Source of the DNA: Acuticoccus kalidii
GTDB lineage: Bacteria > Pseudomonadota > Alphaproteobacteria > Rhizobiales > Amorphaceae
Assembly (NCBI RefSeq): GCF_021556395.1
Contig: NZ_JAKGCS010000036.1
Location: 930,001-994,000, forward strand
Reading direction: 5' to 3'
Length of the DNA: 64,000 nt
This document shows positions 17,417 to 26,271 of this stretch, in pieces. The number at the start of each line of letters is the position of its first letter. Position 1 is the stretch's first letter. A model generated the notes under the pieces. The model was given only the letters and a program-made list of their open reading frames with translations. It had not been told where the DNA came from and did not search any database. The translations under genes were made by a program, and so were the position numbers.

Positions 17417-18117
17417 GCCTGGCCGAGATCAAGAATCTGTCGGTGAAGATGGGGATCCAGGAGATCCTCCACGGCGTCAGCCTCGACGTGCCGAAGGGCT
17501 CGATCGTTGCCGTGCTCGGCGCCAACGGTGTCGGCAAGACGACATTGATGCGCGCCATCTCCGGCGTCTATCGCGTCACCTCGGGTGAGATCCTCATCGA
17601 GGGCCAGCCGATCACCAACATGGCGAGCCACAAGATCGTGGAGCGCGGCGTCTGTCAGGCGCCGGAGGGGCGGCAGATCTTCTCCAACATGTCGGTGCGG
17701 GAAAATCTCGTGCTGGGCGGTGGCTCGCACGGGCTCGCCGAGCTCGACAAGGTGCTCGCGCTCTTCCCCCTTCTGAAGGAGCGGATGGGGCAGGGGGCGG
17801 GATCGCTCTCCGGTGGCGAGCAGCAGATGCTGTGCATCGCCCGCGCGCTGATGGCAAAGCCCAAGCTCCTCCTTCTCGACGAGCCGTCGCTCGGTCTCGC
17901 GCCGAAGCTCGTGGCGCTCATCTTCCAGCTCGTCGCGCGCATTCGCGAGGAGGGCGTCTCGATCCTCATCGTGGAGCAGAACGCCCGCGCAGCCCTCAAG
18001 GTCGCGGACCACGCGCACGTGATCGACGACGGACGTATCGTCTTGTCGGGTCCGTCGGCGGAGCTGCAGACGGATCCGCGTATCGTCGAAGCCTATCTCG
18101 GAGGACACGTCGCATGA
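17413..18117 (+). CDS. livF: ABC transporter ATPase LivF-like, operon 1
   Basis: A 234-residue partner ATPase of LivG. Walker A GANGVGKTT, the LivF-specific CQAPEGRQIFSNMSVRENL, signature LSGGEQQMLCIARAL, Walker B LLLDEPSLGL and VEQNARAALK (Q-N replacing H, as usual in LivF) are all present. It overlaps livG by ATGA and the following ATC-hydrolase gene by ATGA. Confidence 0.96.
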   Translation: MSLAEIKNLSVKMGIQEILHGVSLDVPKGSIVAVLGANGVGKTTLMRAISGVYRVTSGEILIEGQPITNMASHKIVERGVCQAPEGRQIFSNMSVRENLVLGGGSHGLAELDKVLALFPLLKERMGQGAGSLSGGEQQMLCIARALMAKPKLLLLDEPSLGLAPKLVALIFQLVARIREEGVSILIVEQNARAALKVADHAHVIDDGRIVLSGPSAELQTDPRIVEAYLGGHVA

Positions 18118-18626
18118 GCGAGACGACACGAACCGAAGAGGATGCCGCGGCCGAGGCCATCGCCGCCCTTCCGATGCTCGCCCGTCGCCGCATCGAGGCG
18201 GAGATCATCCGCCCGGTCTATGAAGAGCTCGTCGAGCGGCTCGGCCGCGCCGAGGCCGATCAACTCCTGACCCGCGTCATCCGCAAGAGCGCGATTGCGC
18301 AAGGCGAGGCGATGGCTGAGGCGCAAGGCGGTGACAAGGGGATCGAAGGGTTCGCCGCCCTCCTGCCGCGCTGGACGGCCGGTGGCGCGCTCGAGATCGA
18401 CGAGAAGGTGTCGACGCCGGACCATTTGGAGTTCGACGTCGTCCGGTGCCGCTATGCTGAGATGTATCGCGAGATGGGGCTCGGCCATATCGGCCACATC
18501 CTGTCCTGCAATCGCGACGGCACCTTCTGCGAAGGCTATGACGAGCGGATCGAGTTCCACCGCTCGCAGACCATCATGGGCGGCGCGAGCCACTGCGATT
18601 TCCGTTACCAGATGCGCAAAGGCTGA
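18114..18626 (+). CDS. L-2-amino-thiazoline-4-carboxylate (ATC) hydrolase-family protein
   Basis: 170 residues matching the ATC hydrolase family (PF14196), named for a Pseudomonas enzyme that opens a thiazoline ring on the way to cysteine. Family features are IIRPVYEELVERLGRAEADQ, CRYAEMYREMGL and LSCNRDGTFCEGY, with cysteines at 112, 132, 139 and 161, and the terminal GASHCDFRY. The start overlaps livF (ATGA), so it is the last gene of the transporter operon and probably acts on the imported compound. Most family members are uncharacterised, so the substrate may be another cyclic or N-substituted amino acid. Confidence 0.82.
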   Translation: MSETTRTEEDAAAEAIAALPMLARRRIEAEIIRPVYEELVERLGRAEADQLLTRVIRKSAIAQGEAMAEAQGGDKGIEGFAALLPRWTAGGALEIDEKVSTPDHLEFDVVRCRYAEMYREMGLGHIGHILSCNRDGTFCEGYDERIEFHRSQTIMGGASHCDFRYQMRKG

Positions 18627-18645
18627 CACGCGCGCCTGACGGAAA

Positions 18646-18664
18646 GGCCGCCCGGACGGCGGCC
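18646..18664 (+). terminator. GC-rich hairpin after the liv operon 1
   Basis: GGCCGCC and GGCGGCC form a perfect 7-bp stem with a 5-base loop, 20 bases after the last gene of the operon and before the convergent cellulase gene. More GC-rich repeats follow to about 18,700. It may stop transcription from both sides. No T-tract. Confidence 0.5.
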
Positions 18665-18719
18665 ACGCGCGAGATGGGCGGCGGCGCCGCGGCGGCCGCC
18701 GTCTTATCGGATCATCCGT

Positions 18720-21461
18720 TCAAAGGATGATGTCGCCAAACTCGATCCCGGCGACCGAGCCGTCGGCGCGAAAACCCCAATCGGTCGAGCCGCCGGCGCC
18801 GACGAACGGATTATAGCCGACATTGCCGATCACGTATGTGTTGCCGGAATGGCTGAGGATCTGGGCGTTCCAGATGTTGGCGATCGACGCGTCCGTCGTG
18901 ATCTCCAGTGACCAGCCATTGATGGCGCTGGCGCTGTCATTCACGATCGACGAGTCGATGACGAACCCGCCCGACCAGCTCTCACGCACGCCATATTCGG
19001 GATAGATGCCATCGCCGTTGAAATCGGGCCCTTCGCCCGTGGGCTGTGTGCCGTCGTCTTCATCTTCATCATTGTCGACGATCGTCACCGTCGCGCTGCC
19101 TGAACCGATGACGGCGTCGGAGGAGGTGAGGGCGAGCTCGATCGTCTCGTCGTCCTCCACGTCGGCATCGTCGGCGATTGTGATTGCGAGGGTGGCTTCT
19201 GTCTCGCCGGGCGCGAAGGTGAGCGTGCCGTCCGCGATCGTGAAGTCGGAGGCGTCCGCCGTGCCGCCGACCGCGGCGACTTCCACGATGACGGCCTCTG
19301 CCGACGGTGCGTCGAGCCTCACCGTCACTTCGGCGGTGCCGACATCCTCGCCGACGGTGAGGTCTTCGATCGAGGCGACGGGGACGGGTGGCGGCGCGCC
19401 CGCGTCGTCGTCGTGGATGGTGACGACCATCGACTGGTTGGCGAAGACGCCGCCGTCCTGGTCGGTGAGATCGATGCGGAAGGTCTTCTCGGCCGCCTCC
19501 TCGATGGTGTCGGCGAGGATGGTGACGGCGATCGTCTTCACCGTCTCGCCGGGGGCGAAGGTCACCTCACCGCTCGCCGCCTCGTAATCGAGGCCGGCGG
19601 TCGCCGTCTCGTCGGCGGTTTCCCAGGCGACGGTGACGGGCGCGCCGGCCGGCCCGGACAAGGCGACCTCGACTTCGATGGTCCAGGTCGGGTCCGGCTC
19701 GCCGGTGCCGGAGCCGGACAGGTCACCGCCGAGCGCGGGGGTGAGATAGTCCATCTTCGCGTCGATGACCGTCGACCAATCGCTCTCGACGATGCCGCCA
19801 GTGTCGCCGGAATTTGGGTTCCAGGACCAGAAGGTCCAGCTCAGTCCGTTCTCGACGAGATAGGGGATGAAGGTGTCGAACCAGGCGACGTCCTTCGGAT
19901 CTTCGAGCTTGGAGCCGAACTCGCCGACGAGGACCGGCGCGATCCCTTCGTCGATGATGTAACCCCAGTTGGCGTCCCACACCCCCGGCAGGTTGTTCGG
20001 ATAGTCGGGATCGGAGAACCAGGGCTGATTGTAGATCGAGTTCGGATAGGCGTGCGGGGAGTAGACGAGCTTGTCGGACTGATCGAGGCGGATCGGGAAA
20101 TCGCCGACGCCGGTGAGATCGCCGCCCCACCAATAGGATCCGCCGATCCCCTCGACGAGCACGAGCACCTCGGGGTTGATCGCGTGGATGGCGTCGATCG
20201 CGTCCTCGGCGGCGAGGCGCCAGTCGGTCGCGGCGTTGCCGTCGCCCCAAGAGGCGGCGTGCGGCTCGTTCGAGAGGTCGAAGCCGACGACGGTCGGATT
20301 GTCCTGATAGCGTTCGGCGAGCATCTCCCAGTCGGCGACCCACTCTTCGTGCGTGTAGCCCTCGCCGTACCAAAGGCCGTTTGACGACGCGCCGTTTCCA
20401 GCCGCGTTGCGGTGATTGTCGAGGATGATGCGCAGGCCGATTTCGCCGGCATACGCGACGACGGCGTCGATGACCTCGAGCGCGGTCAGGCCTTCGAGCT
20501 CGGGATTGATCGCGTAGTTGATGTCGTTGGGCATCGCGCCGTCTTGGAGCGCGTCGTTGGAGAAGGGCAGACGGATCGTGTTGAAGCCGAGCTCGGCCAT
20601 CTGATCCATCATGTCTTTGTAATTGCGCGTATAAAGCCCGTCCGGCCCCATCCGCACCGTCTCGCCGCCGAACCAGTTGACGCCCGTCAGCTTCACGACA
20701 TTGCCGGCGCTGTCGACGATGTCGGTGCCCTGGGTCGAGAACCAGCCGGCCGCCGCGCCGACGACCGGGTCGCCCTCGTCGATCGCCAGGCTCTCACCGA
20801 TCGAGATGGTGGGGGGCGGGGGGAGATCGTCACTGATGATGGTGACGCTCGCCTCGCCGTCCATGATCCGCGCGCCGTCGGCCGTGAGGATTGAGACGGT
20901 GAAGCTCTCCTCGTCCTCCACGTCCGCATCATCGGTGATCGGGATCGCGATGTCGGCGCTCGTCGCGCCGGCGGGGATGGTGAGGGTCGTCGACACGGCG
21001 GTGAAATCGCCCGCGCCGGCACTGCCGGCCGTTGTCTCGATCGTGAGGGTGACGGGCGTTTCGGAGGGAGAGTCGAGTTCGATGCGGACGGTGGCCTCGC
21101 CGGCATTCTCGGCGACGACAGTGTCGAGGATCGACACGCCCGGCAGCGGGTCGCCGCCGACTGGGTCACCGTTGACTTCGATGTCGGTGAACACGGCGTT
21201 GGGGCCGCTCGGATTGGCGATGAAGCCGAAGCGAGCTGTTTGCCCCGGATTAAGGGAGGCGTTCCAGGACAGATTTTCGATGACGTACGCGTCACCGACA
21301 TGGGAAACGATTCGGGCGCCCCAGATCTGGGTAATATTGACCGGAGTGTTAAATGCAATCACCCAGCCCGTCTGGGTTGTGGTTCCGACATTTTCGAGGG
21401 TGAATTCACCTTGGAAACCAGCACTCCAACTGTTGATTTCCGCATAGGTTGCATCGATCAT
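18720..21461 (-). CDS. Multidomain GH5 endoglucanase with CBM2-like and Calx-beta domains
   Basis: A 913-residue modular cellulase. Domains in order: CBM2-like cellulose-binding module (1-95, surface tryptophans W12, W33, W47, W66), Calx-beta repeat (108-212), GH5 catalytic domain (235-575) with acid/base Glu399 in LSNEPHA and nucleophile Glu514 in VLVGEFGSK, two further Calx-beta repeats (about 595-686 and 693-798), an acidic linker and a C-terminal CBM2-like module (813-913). It should cut internal beta-1,4-glucan bonds outside the cell. There is no N-terminal signal peptide, and DxD-rich Calx-beta ends suggest calcium binding, so type I secretion by a C-terminal signal is likely. GGAG lies about 9 bases before the ATG. 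Confidence 0.92.
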   Translation of the reverse strand: MIDATYAEINSWSAGFQGEFTLENVGTTTQTGWVIAFNTPVNITQIWGARIVSHVGDAYVIENLSWNASLNPGQTARFGFIANPSGPNAVFTDIEVNGDPVGGDPLPGVSILDTVVAENAGEATVRIELDSPSETPVTLTIETTAGSAGAGDFTAVSTTLTIPAGATSADIAIPITDDADVEDEESFTVSILTADGARIMDGEASVTIISDDLPPPPTISIGESLAIDEGDPVVGAAAGWFSTQGTDIVDSAGNVVKLTGVNWFGGETVRMGPDGLYTRNYKDMMDQMAELGFNTIRLPFSNDALQDGAMPNDINYAINPELEGLTALEVIDAVVAYAGEIGLRIILDNHRNAAGNGASSNGLWYGEGYTHEEWVADWEMLAERYQDNPTVVGFDLSNEPHAASWGDGNAATDWRLAAEDAIDAIHAINPEVLVLVEGIGGSYWWGGDLTGVGDFPIRLDQSDKLVYSPHAYPNSIYNQPWFSDPDYPNNLPGVWDANWGYIIDEGIAPVLVGEFGSKLEDPKDVAWFDTFIPYLVENGLSWTFWSWNPNSGDTGGIVESDWSTVIDAKMDYLTPALGGDLSGSGTGEPDPTWTIEVEVALSGPAGAPVTVAWETADETATAGLDYEAASGEVTFAPGETVKTIAVTILADTIEEAAEKTFRIDLTDQDGGVFANQSMVVTIHDDDAGAPPPVPVASIEDLTVGEDVGTAEVTVRLDAPSAEAVIVEVAAVGGTADASDFTIADGTLTFAPGETEATLAITIADDADVEDDETIELALTSSDAVIGSGSATVTIVDNDEDEDDGTQPTGEGPDFNGDGIYPEYGVRESWSGGFVIDSSIVNDSASAINGWSLEITTDASIANIWNAQILSHSGNTYVIGNVGYNPFVGAGGSTDWGFRADGSVAGIEFGDIIL

Positions 21462-22183
21462 TCGCCCACTCCGTGCATTTCTTACGTGAGACTAGTGCAG
21501 AACGAAACGAACTTGCAATCGATTCATCGATCCGAATTGGGACGCGCCCGCGTGCTGCCATTTTTGTATAAATAAAATGCCAAAATTCTAGCTAATGTGG
21601 CTGAATTAAACTCACTGGATGTTGCAAGTGTCACATTAGGCAAGTGCTGAGCGTCTGCTGTTTGATCTAAACCTTAAATTACAAATTGGCAATAACTTGG
21701 TTGTTTTGGATCGAAGTATAGAACCAATGATTGAAATATCAATTATGGGTTGTAATTTTTCGGGGTTGTGTTAGGGGTGAATGGCGCGTGATGATGGCGC
21801 TGTCGAAGGCCCTCGCCACGCTGCCGGCACGGCAGAAATGCGGCCGAGGGCGATCGCTAAAATCGGCGCCCGGCGTCTTGGGGCGTGTGTGTTGTGGAAA
21901 GTGGTCGTCGCCTCGCATGTGTCATCCCGTTGTCAGGAACGGGGAGCATGGGAGCTGACTTTATAAGCAGCGCTTTCAGCCGGCGGCGCGCCGTGCCGAT
22001 TGCGTCCAACGGGAAGAAGCGCCGGGCGTAAGCGCCGACCAAGCCGGTCGGTCGAGGATGCGTCATCGTGGGGTTCGTGCCGGTCTTTGAAGGCCGGATA
22101 TGAACGTCCACCGGCGAACAGGGGCTTCGTGGGCTGGCGGTCGCGTCCGAAGCGCGTCGCGGCCCCAAACGCGGGATAGCACC
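21462..22183. other. Divergent intergenic region with AT-rich island
   Basis: The 720 bp between the cellulase and a glycosyltransferase includes roughly 21,500-21,780, which is conspicuously AT-rich against the rest of the window. It includes a perfect ATTGA-AATA-TCAAT inverted repeat at 21,730-21,743 and several TATAAA/AAATTA stretches. Short open frames have no support as genes. The cellulase promoter should be in the left part. The composition could mark foreign DNA, a nucleoid-protein target or a scar of insertion. Confidence 0.55.
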
Positions 22184-23377
22184 ATGTCGACCACTCGCCT
22201 CCGCATCCTCTGGGTCACCGATACCGAGAGCGCGCTCTTCCCCGCCGCGCGCGCTCTTTGCGCCGAGGCGCGCGTCGCTGGATGCGAAGCGCGCATCCTC
22301 CTTCAACGTCCGACTCAGGATGCGGCGGGCGGTGCCTGCGCCGTCCAGGTCGAGACGCTGCCGCCCGGCGCCAGCCGGAGCGACACCGCACAGCGCTTCC
22401 TCGCCTGGTTGCGCGACAATCCGCAGGATATCGTGGTTCTTGCCGGGGCTGACGCGCTGGCCGCCACCGTCAGCGCGATCCCGCCGCAGATCCGCGTCGT
22501 CTCGCTGGTCGCCGAGGATGCGCCTCGCGCCCTCGCGACCACGCTCGAAGCCGCCCCCCATCTCGACGGCATCATCGCGAGCTCGGAGCTCGTCGCCGCG
22601 CGTCTGCGCCGCCAGCTCACCGATCCCTCCCGCGTCTTCGTCGCCGAATACGGGATCGACTTTCCCCTTCCGCTCGACGTGTTGAAGCACAGCCCTCGGG
22701 CCGACGACGTGGTGTTCGTCGGCGGCGACAATGTGATGAAGGGCGCGCTCGACGTGATCGCTCTCTGGCCGCACCTTCTCCGCGGCGGCTTCCGCGGCCG
22801 GCTGATGTGGTTCGGCGACGTCGCGCCCCCGGTCCGGGCTCAGATCGCCGCGCTCGACGGCGCGGAGAGAATCACGCTGCGCGGCCGGGTCGACCGCGAG
22901 TCCCTCGTGAAGGTGGAGGGGGCTGCCAAAGTGCTCCTCGCCCCGGTCCGTTCGGGTGGTGCTGGTGTCGCCGCGCTCGAGGCCATGGGGATGGGCTGCC
23001 ACGTCGCCGGCTGGGATCTCGAGACCGGATCGCGTGAGGTGACGCGCCGTATGGGCGGCGGCCAGTTCGCCCCTCCGGGCGACAACGCGGCCCTCGCCGC
23101 TGCCGTCCAGACGAGCCTTTCGGTCGACGAGGATACTCGCAACCAGCTCGCCTCGGAGGTGCGCGAGGTGTTCGGCGAACGCGCCGCCTGGGAACGCCAC
23201 GCCGCCCATCTCGCGACGATCATGGAACAGCCCCACGCCGAGCGCCCGATGGCGGTCAACCGCACCAGCCTCCTCGGAGAGGCCGAGCGTTCCTTGCGCG
23301 CCATGCCGGCGAGCCTCGCCGCAGCCCTCCGCGCAATTTCCCGCCCCGCAGGCTCCGCCCGCGCCCCGGCCGACTAA
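22184..23377 (+). CDS. Glycosyltransferase (GT4-like)
   Basis: 397 residues with the two-Rossmann (GT-B) layout. The N-terminal half begins LRILWVTDTESALFPAARAL; the C-terminal half contains VVFVGGDNVMKGALDVI, the linker strand typical of GT4, and the donor-binding block VLLAPVRSGGAGVAALEAMGMG, equivalent to the E-x7-E motif region, then a final charged helix. It likely transfers a nucleotide-activated sugar to a surface glycan. The ATG at 22,184 precedes the first strand; an upstream in-frame ATG at 22,100 adds an Arg-rich, unrelated segment. It is divergent from the cellulase; direct functional linkage is unproven. Confidence 0.75.
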   Translation: MSTTRLRILWVTDTESALFPAARALCAEARVAGCEARILLQRPTQDAAGGACAVQVETLPPGASRSDTAQRFLAWLRDNPQDIVVLAGADALAATVSAIPPQIRVVSLVAEDAPRALATTLEAAPHLDGIIASSELVAARLRRQLTDPSRVFVAEYGIDFPLPLDVLKHSPRADDVVFVGGDNVMKGALDVIALWPHLLRGGFRGRLMWFGDVAPPVRAQIAALDGAERITLRGRVDRESLVKVEGAAKVLLAPVRSGGAGVAALEAMGMGCHVAGWDLETGSREVTRRMGGGQFAPPGDNAALAAAVQTSLSVDEDTRNQLASEVREVFGERAAWERHAAHLATIMEQPHAERPMAVNRTSLLGEAERSLRAMPASLAAALRAISRPAGSARAPAD

Positions 23378-23392
23378 TTCGGGACTCAGACC

Positions 23393-24070
23393 TCGGCCAT
23401 TCGGCCCGACCGTTCTGCCCGGCTTACGCCTCGGCCATCGGTCGGGCTCGCCACTCGGCCACTCGGTCCGGCTTGCGTTTCGGCCGTTCGGCCCGGCGTG
23501 CACCTCGGCCATTCAGCCCGGCTTGCGCCTCGGCCATTCAGCCCGGCTTGCGCCTCGGCCGTTCTGCCCGGCGTGCGCCTCGGCCGTTCTGCCCGGCGTG
23601 TGCCTCGGCCGTTCGTCCCGGCGTGCACCTCGGCCATTCAGCCCGGCGTGCGCCTCGGCCTTTCTGCCCGGTGTGCGCCTCGGCCATCGATCGGGCTCGC
23701 TACTCGGCGACTCGGTCCGGCTTGCACCTCGGCCATTCGGCCCGGTGCGCGCCTCGGCCGTTCGGACCGGCGTGCGCCTCGGCAGTCTGCCCGGTGTGCG
23801 CCTGGGCCATCGGTCGGGCTCGCCCACTCGGTCCGGCTTGCGCCTCGGCCATTCGGTCCGGTTGCGCTTCGGCTGTTTGGCCCGACTTGCACTTCGACCA
23901 TTCGGCCCGGCTGACACCCCGGCCATTCGGCCGGCCTGTGTCTCGCACATTCGGCACAGTCCGCGCGCCGGGAGTTTCACTTGGCGTGCGCTTGGCCTGC
24001 TGGCCCGGGTTGTCCCTCGGCGGGCCGACCCGGTGCGTTTTTCGGCGGACTCGCCCGACGGGCTGCGCGG
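23393..24070. repeat. Tandem array of degenerate 25-bp repeats
   Basis: Eight contiguous units of exactly 25 bp start at 23,481, 23,506, 23,531 and so on to 23,656 (consensus CGGCCATTCAGCCCGGCGTG plus CGCCT). Degenerate copies extend on both sides. A variant carrying CATCGGTCGGGCTCGC recurs at about 23,432, 23,681 and 23,804, spacings of 249 and 123, so units are grouped in higher-order blocks near 125 bp. Because 25 is not a multiple of three, all frames cycle and stay open without a consistent peptide. No spacers, hence not CRISPR. Function unknown. Confidence 0.85.
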
Positions 24071-24532
24071 AATTCAACGATTCGGCGTTTCGCCAAATGA
24101 GTTGACCATTGCTCGTCCCGCTGAACCTTTCGCCCACCGTAGTCGACTGATGCCGCTCGCGCCTCGGCGCGCTCAACAGGCGCGGCGGCGGTGGCGATGC
24201 TCCGACTGGACTGGCCGCCTGTGGGGAACAATTCGACAAGGGGAAGGGCCGCGGACTTCCCGCTGGTGCTGTTCGACAATGCCGTCGGGCGCAAAGGGCT
24301 GCTCGTCATCGTTCATGCATTGCCGTGCTCCAGAACGTGTCTCCACGTGGAACGGGAGGATGGGTCGCTCGCTCTGGAAATGTCGGGGCCGGTGAAGTCG
24401 CGCGCGTTGAGACTTTGCGGCGCGACGAGCCGTTGCGGACGGGCTGCAGCCATTCATTCCCACTCATCGGACGTCCTTCTCGCGGTCCAACCCGCCCGCT
24501 CGTGCAACGTGATGAGTGCCAAACGCGCCGCC
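24071..24532. other. Unique sequence between two repeat arrays
   Basis: About 460 bp without repeat structure. An open frame on the plus strand includes a non-repetitive segment (ADFPLVLFDNAVGRKG, then LHVEREDGSLALEMSG) that looks more protein-like than its surroundings, but it runs into the second array, lacks a ribosome-binding site and matches nothing I recognise. A gene remnant is possible. Confidence 0.35.
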
Positions 24533-25341
24533 GTCCGCCCGGCTCCTCGGAGACGTCCCGCGTCGGCGTCTTGGACGTGTCCGCGCCGCCACGCATTCAG
24601 CACATCGGAGACATCGCACGCCGGCAAGTTGGATGTCCTGCGGCACCGTCCACCCGGCGCGCCGGAGATGCCACGCGCGGGCATCTTGAGGGGCCGTTGC
24701 CGTCCCCCCGGCGCGTCGGAGACGCCGCCCGGTACCGTGCGGCGCCGCGCCGTCGTTCACCCGGCCCGTCGGAGACGTCGCCAGCCGGTATCTCGAGGTG
24801 CCCGCGGCGCCGTTCACCCGGCCCGTCGGAGACGTCGCGAGCCGGCAACTTGAGGTGCCCGCGGCGCCGTTCACCCGGCCCGTCGGAGACGTCGCGAGCC
24901 GGCATCTTGAGGTGCCCGCGCCGCCGTTTACCCGGCGTGTCGGGGCCGCCGCGCGCCGGCATCCTGAGGGGCCGCGCCGCCGTCCGCCCAGCTCGTCGGA
25001 GGCGCCGCGCGCCTACATCTTGAGGGGCCGAGCCGCCATTCACTCAGCGCATCGGGGACGCTGCGCGCCCGCATCTTGAGGGTGCCCGTCGCGCCGTCCG
25101 CCTGCCGCGTTGGAGACGCCGCCGGTCGGCGAAGGGCCGCTACGCCGTCCACCCGGGTCCGCGGAGACGTCCCGCGGGGGCATCTTGGGGGCGCTCCGCC
25201 GTCCACCTGGGTCCTCGGAGACGTCCGCGTCGGCATCTTGGGGCCGCTCCACTGTCCACCCTGGTCCTCGGCGACGTCCTGCGCCGGCATCTTGGACCCG
25301 CTCCGCCGCCCACCCAGCCCCCTCGGAGGCGTCCCGCCCCA
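24533..25341. repeat. Tandem array of ~57-bp degenerate repeats
   Basis: About fifteen head-to-tail units, the best conserved of 57 bp. Each contains GTCCACCCGG-like, CGTCGGAGACGTC and GCCGGCATCTTGAGG blocks and ends in CGCCGCC. Three central copies (about 24,750-24,920) are nearly identical. Unit length varies between about 51 and 58 by indels not divisible by three, which argues against a coding repeat although many frames are open. The last copies run directly into the 3' end of the LysR gene. No spacer variation of CRISPR type. Confidence 0.85.
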
Positions 25342-26271
25342 TCATCCTGGAGCCGCCCGCGCCCCGGGGGAGGCGGTGCGGCGCAGCACCTCGCGCACGA
25401 GCTCGCCGAAGGCTTGCGCCGCGGGGCTGAGGATGCGGCCCTCGGCCGTGATCTGGACCACGTCGCGGCTGATCTCCGGGCGGATCAGCGCGCAATGTCC
25501 GACCGTTCGGGCATTTGCCGACAGGAGCGCGTAACGCGGCAGCACGGCGAGGCCGAGACCCGCCTCGACCATCGCGATGGCGGTCAGGATCTGGTGCACC
25601 TCGAAGGCGGGGCGGAATGGAAGGCCGGCCTCCTCGAAGCCGCGTTCGACGAGACGGCGAATGCCGCTTTCCTTGCGCAGCGTGATCAGCGGATAGGCGG
25701 CGAGCGCGGTCCAGTCGGTCGGTTGCTCCGCCGCGAGGGGAACGCCGGCCGGATGGAGGGCGACGAGATGGTCGCGCATGATATGCGCCGTCTGGATGCC
25801 GTCGGTCTGGGGAAAGGTGCCGATACCGAGATCGGCCTCGCCGCTGCGCACATGGGCGACGATCTGGTCGCTCCCGATATCGGCGACGTCGACGGTGAGG
25901 CCCGGCCGCTCACGCTGGAAGCGCTCGATCACCGCGGGCAGCACTGAGGCGGCGAGGAGCGGCGGCAGCGCGACCCGCACCCGCCCTCGCCGCAACAAAG
26001 CGAGATCGCGCACGCTCTCCATCGATCGCTCCAGATCGGCAAGGATGCGCGCGGCGTCGGCGCTGAATTCGTGCCCCGCCGCGGTCGGCTCCACCCGGCG
26101 CGTGGTGCGGCTGAAGAGGGGGACGCCGAGCTCGGCCTCGAGGTCTTTGATCGCCTGCGACAAGCTCGGCTGAGACACACCACAGCGCGCCGCGGCGCGG
26201 GTGAAATTCCCGGTCTCGATCACCGCCATGAAGGCCTGAAGCTGGCGGATGGTGAGGTTGCGCAAAGCCAT
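25342..26271 (-). CDS. LysR-family transcriptional regulator
   Basis: 309 residues. The N-terminal HTH reads LTIRQLQAFMAVIETGNFTRAAARCGVS in pieces: helix 1 from LTIRQLQAF, then AAARCGVSQPSLSQAIKDLE, then LFSRTTRRVEPTAAG. The C-terminal effector domain carries DIGSDQIVAHVRSGEADLGIG. It is divergent from the molybdenum hydroxylase gene across 83 bp and probably regulates that operon in response to a pathway intermediate. Its 3' end (SPGARAAPG tail) lies in sequence continuous with the 57-bp array, so the C-terminus may have been remodelled. Confidence 0.95.
   Translation of the reverse strand: MALRNLTIRQLQAFMAVIETGNFTRAAARCGVSQPSLSQAIKDLEAELGVPLFSRTTRRVEPTAAGHEFSADAARILADLERSMESVRDLALLRRGRVRVALPPLLAASVLPAVIERFQRERPGLTVDVADIGSDQIVAHVRSGEADLGIGTFPQTDGIQTAHIMRDHLVALHPAGVPLAAEQPTDWTALAAYPLITLRKESGIRRLVERGFEEAGLPFRPAFEVHQILTAIAMVEAGLGLAVLPRYALLSANARTVGHCALIRPEISRDVVQITAEGRILSPAAQAFGELVREVLRRTASPGARAAPG

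Noticed and set aside
21731..21958. Small plus-strand open frame in the AT-rich island
   Set aside because: No ribosome-binding site, and composition changes midway from AT-rich to GC-rich, inconsistent with one coding unit.
23386..24395. Several overlapping open frames through the 25-bp array that could encode repeat proteins
   Set aside because: The 25-bp period shifts frame at each unit, so open frames arise in every frame because the unit lacks stop codons. There is no ribosome-binding site and no preferred strand.
24325..25043. 19-residue repeat protein in the 57-bp array (both strands open)
   Set aside because: The central units keep the frame, but outer units differ by 1-6 bases, which breaks it; no start signal and no third-position bias in substitutions.
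23393..25341. CRISPR array
   Set aside because: Units are contiguous without spacers, diverge gradually, and no cas genes are present.
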